In this document: positions 59,461 to 64,000 of the stretch, piece after piece | Numbering within the stretch: position 1 is the stretch's first letter | How the letters are laid out: each line of letters begins with the position of its first letter | Origin: Lycorma delicatula | Lineage: Eukaryota; Arthropoda; Insecta; Hemiptera; Fulgoridae | Reading direction: 5' to 3' | DNA: 64,000 nt | NCBI RefSeq assembly: GCF_047948215.1 | Contig: NC_134455.1 | Location: forward strand, 308,840,147 to 308,904,146 | The notes under the pieces: model-generated | Database searches by the model: none | The model's input: the letters and a program-made list of their open reading frames with translations, nothing else | Told to the model about the DNA's origin: nothing | Position numbers and translations under genes: made by a program

Positions 59461-60433
59461 TATAACAGTGAATTTTTATTCATCAACCAAAATTACACTT
59501 TTTTATACACTAATGTTTAAGTAATATTAAAAAATTAAAAAAAAAAAAAACTTGTACTGTATTTTACTTACGTTAAAATAATAAAGAAAATAAATAATAT
59601 ATTATATTGTTACTTTTACTACTACTACTTCCAAAAATAGACTTTTATTTATTAAAGAAACAGTAAATCATACTTATAGCCAATCAGTAAACTAGTGCGC
59701 CTACTGTGTAGCAACGCGAAAGTGATAGCAGCATTAATGAACCGACGGTGATTGCTTGTGGCCAGTTAAACTACTCGCTATGCAATATCTTCACCGCTTA
59801 CAAGGTCCCCCCCCAGTTCTCAGTTTATGTACTCATATTGATAATGAGAGTATTTTTCCTATAGACTATGCCAGGAAGTTCAATGTCGTCTTCAAGAGCG
59901 GCTGTGTAATAAAAAGTTGTTCTCAGTACCACTTAAGATAGAAATTTTTCTGACATACTAAGATTAATAGCCTACTTTCTCTTTCTGATAGACAAGCTTG
60001 ATCTTTGTAATATATGTCAAAACTTAATCTAAAATGTAAAATAGAACTGCTATGATTTTCAAGTTAAATATTTGTTTAAAACTCTAATATTTTTCTCGAT
60101 ATCTCTTTCATACGAACGGTATTGTAAAATATAAATACTGTAGGGTGTGTGATAGTCTATTCCGTGAACAGGGAAAAAGTAAGATCATTAAAGCAAAATA
60201 AGCTGTGATGTAGAATCAGACTAAAAAAATGAAACAAATGAATCAGTCATGTCAATTTAAGAAAAGTACATAGTTACAATATTAGGATTTGCTTTATTGA
60301 TTACAAGTTAACTAATCCTTAAATTTTGAAACTAACTGGATTCTAGGCTTAGAGACTAAATCTCTCTCATAAATCCAACAGGTTTGAAAATTTAGTAAAA
60401 TACAGGTAGTGTTTCGTAAAGGCCTATCAAAAA
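59461..60433. other. No recognisable gene
   Basis: A short GC-richer part at 59690-59930 has an ORF without motifs; the remainder is AT-rich. Confidence 0.45.
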
Positions 60434-60503
60434 AATCCCCGGGATTCGAACCCGGGACCTCCAGATAAAAGACCAAGATGCTACCACTCCGCCACGGAGA
60501 TCG
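60434..60503 (-). repeat. SINE B tRNA-like head with intact pol III boxes
   Basis: On the minus strand a perfect A box tggcggagtgg (complement at 60484-60494) precedes a perfect B box ggttcgaatcc (complement at 60442-60452) by about 32 bases. The sequence does not close into a convincing cloverleaf acceptor stem, so I call it a SINE head rather than a tRNA gene. Of the family B copies it has the best-preserved promoter. Confidence 0.7.
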
Positions 60504-60969
60504 AAGTTTAATTATAAATATATATATTTTGTTTATTCTAAATTACCTTCTCCCACTTCCTCTTTCTTAAAAGCATTAAAACTAGATAAAAACAGAAATA
60601 TTGAAAAATATTATTTTCTGTTATATTATCATAACAATAGCTAGCAGGTGTTTTATTTATTCTGTTAATTAATTATTTCAGACTTGAAAGCAACTCTACC
60701 ACTGTTTACCTATAAGGGGTAAGCCTTCTGATACCATTATTTGTCGTAGATTCCCGTTATAAAATCGCTAAGAAAACACGCTAAACAATAGTTTAGAAAC
60801 AAGTTAAACTGGTTACTCATTTTTATTGTTAAGCAATAATATACAACAGAATAACTGAAAGGAAATATAAATTCAACAACAAAATAATAAATTAATGTAG
60901 CATAAAATTAACAATAAATATCGTGAATAGAATAATTAAATGAATAATTTACTTTCAAACTCACTACTG
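60504..60969. other. AT-rich stretch without recognisable gene
   Basis: Nothing supported. Confidence 0.45.
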
Positions 60970-61090
60970 CAATCATTTTGATACATAACTTTTGTAGCGT
61001 ATGAAAAATTCCAAGCTTGACCGGGACTAGAACTCGGAAATCACCCGGATGAAAGACAGAAACCATACCGCCAAGGTATGGAAATCATCC
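60970..61090 (-). repeat. SINE family B, decayed
   Basis: On the plus strand cttttgtagcgtatgaaaaa, gcttgaccgggactagaact, cacccggatgaaagacagaa and accataccgccaaggtatgg follow the family order with decayed boxes. Confidence 0.75.
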
Positions 61091-61559
61091 ATGGAGGTTG
61101 GAAATAGTATTAACACCTTATAATAATAACAACAATGATCAAAAATATGTTATTATTATTACTTTATTTGTTTGTTAATTATATTTACATATTTTTATTT
61201 TAAGTGTTTTATTACTTTTTACTTTCTTTTTAAATCCTTATTGGGTGGAAGTTGTATAAAGAATCAATAATTTCTCGGCAGTCTTTTGTTGAGAGTGCTT
61301 CTCTATACTATTTGGCTTTATTTTGGACATGATGAATTTAAAGTACCTGAACTGCAAAAGTCCCTAGTCACTGTTACATTTTTTAAGAGAAATGTTTTTC
61401 ACTAAATTAAAAATAATCAAATAAAAAAAAGATTTTTTTAAAAAGCCTTTCAACATTGGCAATTTTTATCTCATGCACCGGCTTTCAACAGTATAATTGA
61501 CTAAATGGTGAAAACAATAGAAAATTACTTCACTCTATACTTTTCTTAGCAAAACACAG

Positions 61560-61712
61560 CATGAAATGCTTATTACCTTTGAATTATCTTATATCAGATC
61601 ATTTACAATTTGTTTGTTGCCCAAAAAACGAGTATAATGTATTTAGGGTGTATGTATGAATGTTTGTTTCACCGTAGCAGTTCAACGGCTGTTTAATATT
61701 TATCTCTTGTTG
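61560..61712 (+). repeat. Right-end fragment of element F joined to repeat D end
   Basis: gtttgttgcccaaaaaacga, gtataatgtatttagggtgt and gtttcaccgtagcagttcaa, cggct match 42170-42245, then tttaatatttatctcttgtt matches 42448-42468. The part between the two is missing here, which supports F and D being one unit with an internal deletion in this copy. Confidence 0.6.
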
Positions 61713-63194
61713 ACACCATAATGCTTTACAACTTTTTATTTGTTCATTATTAATATCTCGTTTTTTTTGTAATATTCTATTTTAAATTTTTTACTTTTCT
61801 AGTTGGCTTTCACCTGCAGATGAGACTATTTAACAAACAAATCAAAATCAAATTTTTTAAAAAATTTATAAATAATTTTTGATCGTTTTAACTATGTTTT
61901 TTCATTTACTATGTGGAATAAATGCAAATTTTTCGAATATAAAATCTTTTTCTGATTTAAATTTACTTACATTTTAATTTATAAGTTTAGATATCATCCT
62001 TTGAAAGAAAGGTTTGGGAGAAAAGGAATTACGATGGTGTGCTATACCAAATACTTTAATTCGTTGAAGCATTTGGTAGCGACATAACAAAAGGAGGACT
62101 ACCCGCACACTAAGTATATCCATAAACATAGCCTAATAAATTCATGCAAAATAATGGTTTGATAATACACTTCTATAAAAATACACATCTTATGCATGTA
62201 AATACGTAACCGTAGATTTTAGAGATAAACAAAAGGATTTAGTAAGAAAGCTTGTGGGGGTCTACATGCATAATAAATGTGGGTGATTAATAAAAAAAAT
62301 AATGCAGTTTATTAAGATTATAATCGTGGCATTTAATATATTTATTACAACTGGTTATCCTTGATTTATAAGTAGATAAACAAGCTATATTTATAATAAT
62401 TATAAAAAATATATATTTTTTGTATAAATTAAAAAATTAATAAAATTAAGTTTTTGATTAACAAATCACATTAGGCTTTACTGCATCGCAAAAATGTATT
62501 TAAATATTATCACACAAGATGAGAACATCAGCTTATTCCTAATACGGTTATTGGTGTAGAGCTTATTAAGGTTGGGCTACTAAACCGCTGAATGAACAGA
62601 TAGATCGGATACGGCAGGCGCAACCTGCTTCGCGACCTGTCATTTCAATCCTTGACCTTTATAAAGCCAACGCAATTTTTTTTTAACATAATTAGAATCT
62701 TGGTTCAGTGTTGATACAGGCCAACAAACTAAAAAGAAATGACACTGTATTCTATTTAACAGCTGTTCAGCCAATTGAACAAAAAATTATTCAGAATTTC
62801 TTGTTTTTGTGGTAAAAAAAAAAAAAATGTATAAAAAAATCTTGTAATTTAAAGGAAAAAGTCACAAATGTAGGACAGCCTGAAATGTAGAAAATAGAAA
62901 GTTGTTACAAATTTATACGGCAACTGCAATTTTATTTTTATTCAGTAAAAACAGTCAATTATGTAACACTGACATCACTAATATATTACACTGATGACAA
63001 AAAAAAAATTTAATTTTTCTTTAAGTGTGATGCCATTTCTTGAATTGCTTTTTTTGCAAACATTACAGATGTGCAAATACAATTTTTCTATCACAATTAG
63101 TTTTAATAAATTACGCTTAAAAAAAAATTAGGGAAAATATAGTTAAAATTTGTAAAATTTATAATTTTGCATGGCCATACTTGTGTTAGAATGA
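61713..63194. other. No recognisable gene
   Basis: Mostly AT-rich. A GC-richer patch lies at 62580-62660 without an ORF. I looked for an inverted repeat matching 82-205 and did not find one. Confidence 0.45.
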
Positions 63195-64000
63195 AGTGCC
63201 TTGGTGGAAACATTCACCGTGTTCGTCACTAACGCCCCGAGGTTGTCCGGTAAAAAATCCAGATGTGAGTGGGGTATTTTCAAAGGCATATTACATTCCA
63301 TAGCTCTGTATGAAGCAAGAAGTTGATTAGCAATATCGTAGCAACTGTCGGATTTTTGTTTGCCGAGAAAATTTTGCAAACGTCTTTAAGTGAAGCCTAA
63401 GCTGCACTTTCTACGTTATTTAGCATTGAGTTAAATACATCATCTTTGACTAATTCTCTTATTTGAGGACCAAAAATATAATTTCATTTTTCTTTCACTT
63501 ACATTCGGAAATTTCTGCCTGATGTACAAAAATCCGGGACTATCCTTCTTCTTTGCTTTTACAAAATTTTTCATTAGTCCTAGCTTGATATGGAGAGGAG
63601 GTAAAAATAATATTTTGGGTTCAACTAAGGGCTCATGAATATTATTTTTCCCATTTTGAGTTAAGTTGTCTCGTTTTTTCCACTCTTTGGTTTCATAATG
63701 TTTATCCCTAGCTCGGCTGTTACATTTGCAAAGAAAACACATGTTCTTAGTATAGCCTAACTGCATGCCTAACAAACTGGCTATAATTTTCAAATCATCT
63801 TATATGTTCCAGTGATGTTTTTATAATTTATTTTTTCAAGAATGCCTTTCATCATATCATATGTCTCTTTCAAATTAATACCATAATCGATTGGTATCGA
63901 AGAATATTTGTTACCGTTGTGCAGTAGAACCATTTTTAAACTTTACTTGGACGAATCTATGAAAAGGGCCAGTCCTCAGGTCTATGAACTTGTCCTAAGT
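63195..64000 (-). pseudogene. Second copy of the unknown multi-copy gene, partial at the window edge
   Basis: The minus strand continues past the window end. In order it reads an FIDSSK-type block (about 63935-63950), VLLHNGNKYSSIPIDYGINL (about 63870-63930), a 117-codon stretch from 63793 with LGMQLGYTKNMCFLCKC, NSRARDKHYETKEWKKRDNL and LPPLHIKLGLMKNFVKAKKK, then FPNVSERKMK, a frameshift near 63440, and the block from 63379 with HSHLDFLPDNLGA followed in another frame by SDEHGECFHQ (about 63195-63225). It shares LHIKLGLMK, H-x-HxD-x-xPxNLGA and ERFHQ-type motifs with 451-2085. It is better preserved than that copy but has at least two frameshifts. Function unknown; two Cys in FLCKC might bind metal. 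Confidence 0.75.

Noticed and set aside
60434..60503. Functional tRNA gene
   Set aside because: Pol III boxes are good, but the acceptor and anticodon stems do not pair convincingly and the sequence belongs to a dispersed SINE family.

Overview
This is eukaryotic, AT-rich DNA of the kind found between genes or inside introns of a large, repeat-rich arthropod genome. No open reading frame exceeds about 200 codons, and I see no intact host gene, rRNA gene, functional tRNA, operon or CRISPR. Insect-type transposon remains dominate: mariner, hAT, jockey-like, R1-like and other non-LTR elements, plus two tRNA-derived SINE families. A hemipteran insect with a large genome is my best guess, but that is an inference from repeat style, not shown by the sequence.

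Layout. 1-2.4 kb: a broken multi-copy gene of unknown function lying between inverted repeats of about 115-125 bp. 2.4-11.4 kb: AT-rich DNA with SINE pieces, a dispersed repeat, a degenerate charged-repeat ORF and an internally deleted mariner-like element with TIRs of over 90 bp. 11.4-15.5 kb: a GC-richer cluster holding the 3' end of an R1-like LINE, a second LINE 3' end and unidentified blocks. 15.5-27 kb: mostly quiet, with SINEs, microsatellites and two exon-like GC islands. 27-42.5 kb: LINE ends, two copies of a composite fold-back element, a second copy of the dispersed repeat, a promoter-like GC island and a jockey-type reverse transcriptase broken by a 10-bp duplication. 43-46.2 kb: two badly decayed LINEs. 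46-51.6 kb: microsatellites and a pair of inverted-repeat modules. 51.7-52.9 kb: a large fold-back structure with arms of about 340 bp enclosing an exon-like ORF. 54.2 kb: a LINE end carrying a hairpin. 56.15-57.28 kb: a complete non-autonomous hAT element with a perfect 8-bp target duplication, itself hit by a LINE 3' end with a 15-bp target duplication. 57.6-58.4 kb: a second mariner remnant. 59-61.7 kb: SINEs and a fold-back fragment. 63.2-64 kb: a second copy of the unknown gene seen at the left end, on the opposite strand and running off the window.

Nothing here forms a pathway. The window is best read as layered mobile DNA. The strongest candidate for something undescribed is the gene family at the two ends, because one copy sits inside long inverted repeats and may mark an unclassified DNA transposon. 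Second is the fold-back element around 52 kb with its enclosed exon-like ORF. A third theme is a set of near-perfect short-spacer palindromes; at least one, inside a LINE, looks made by template switching.
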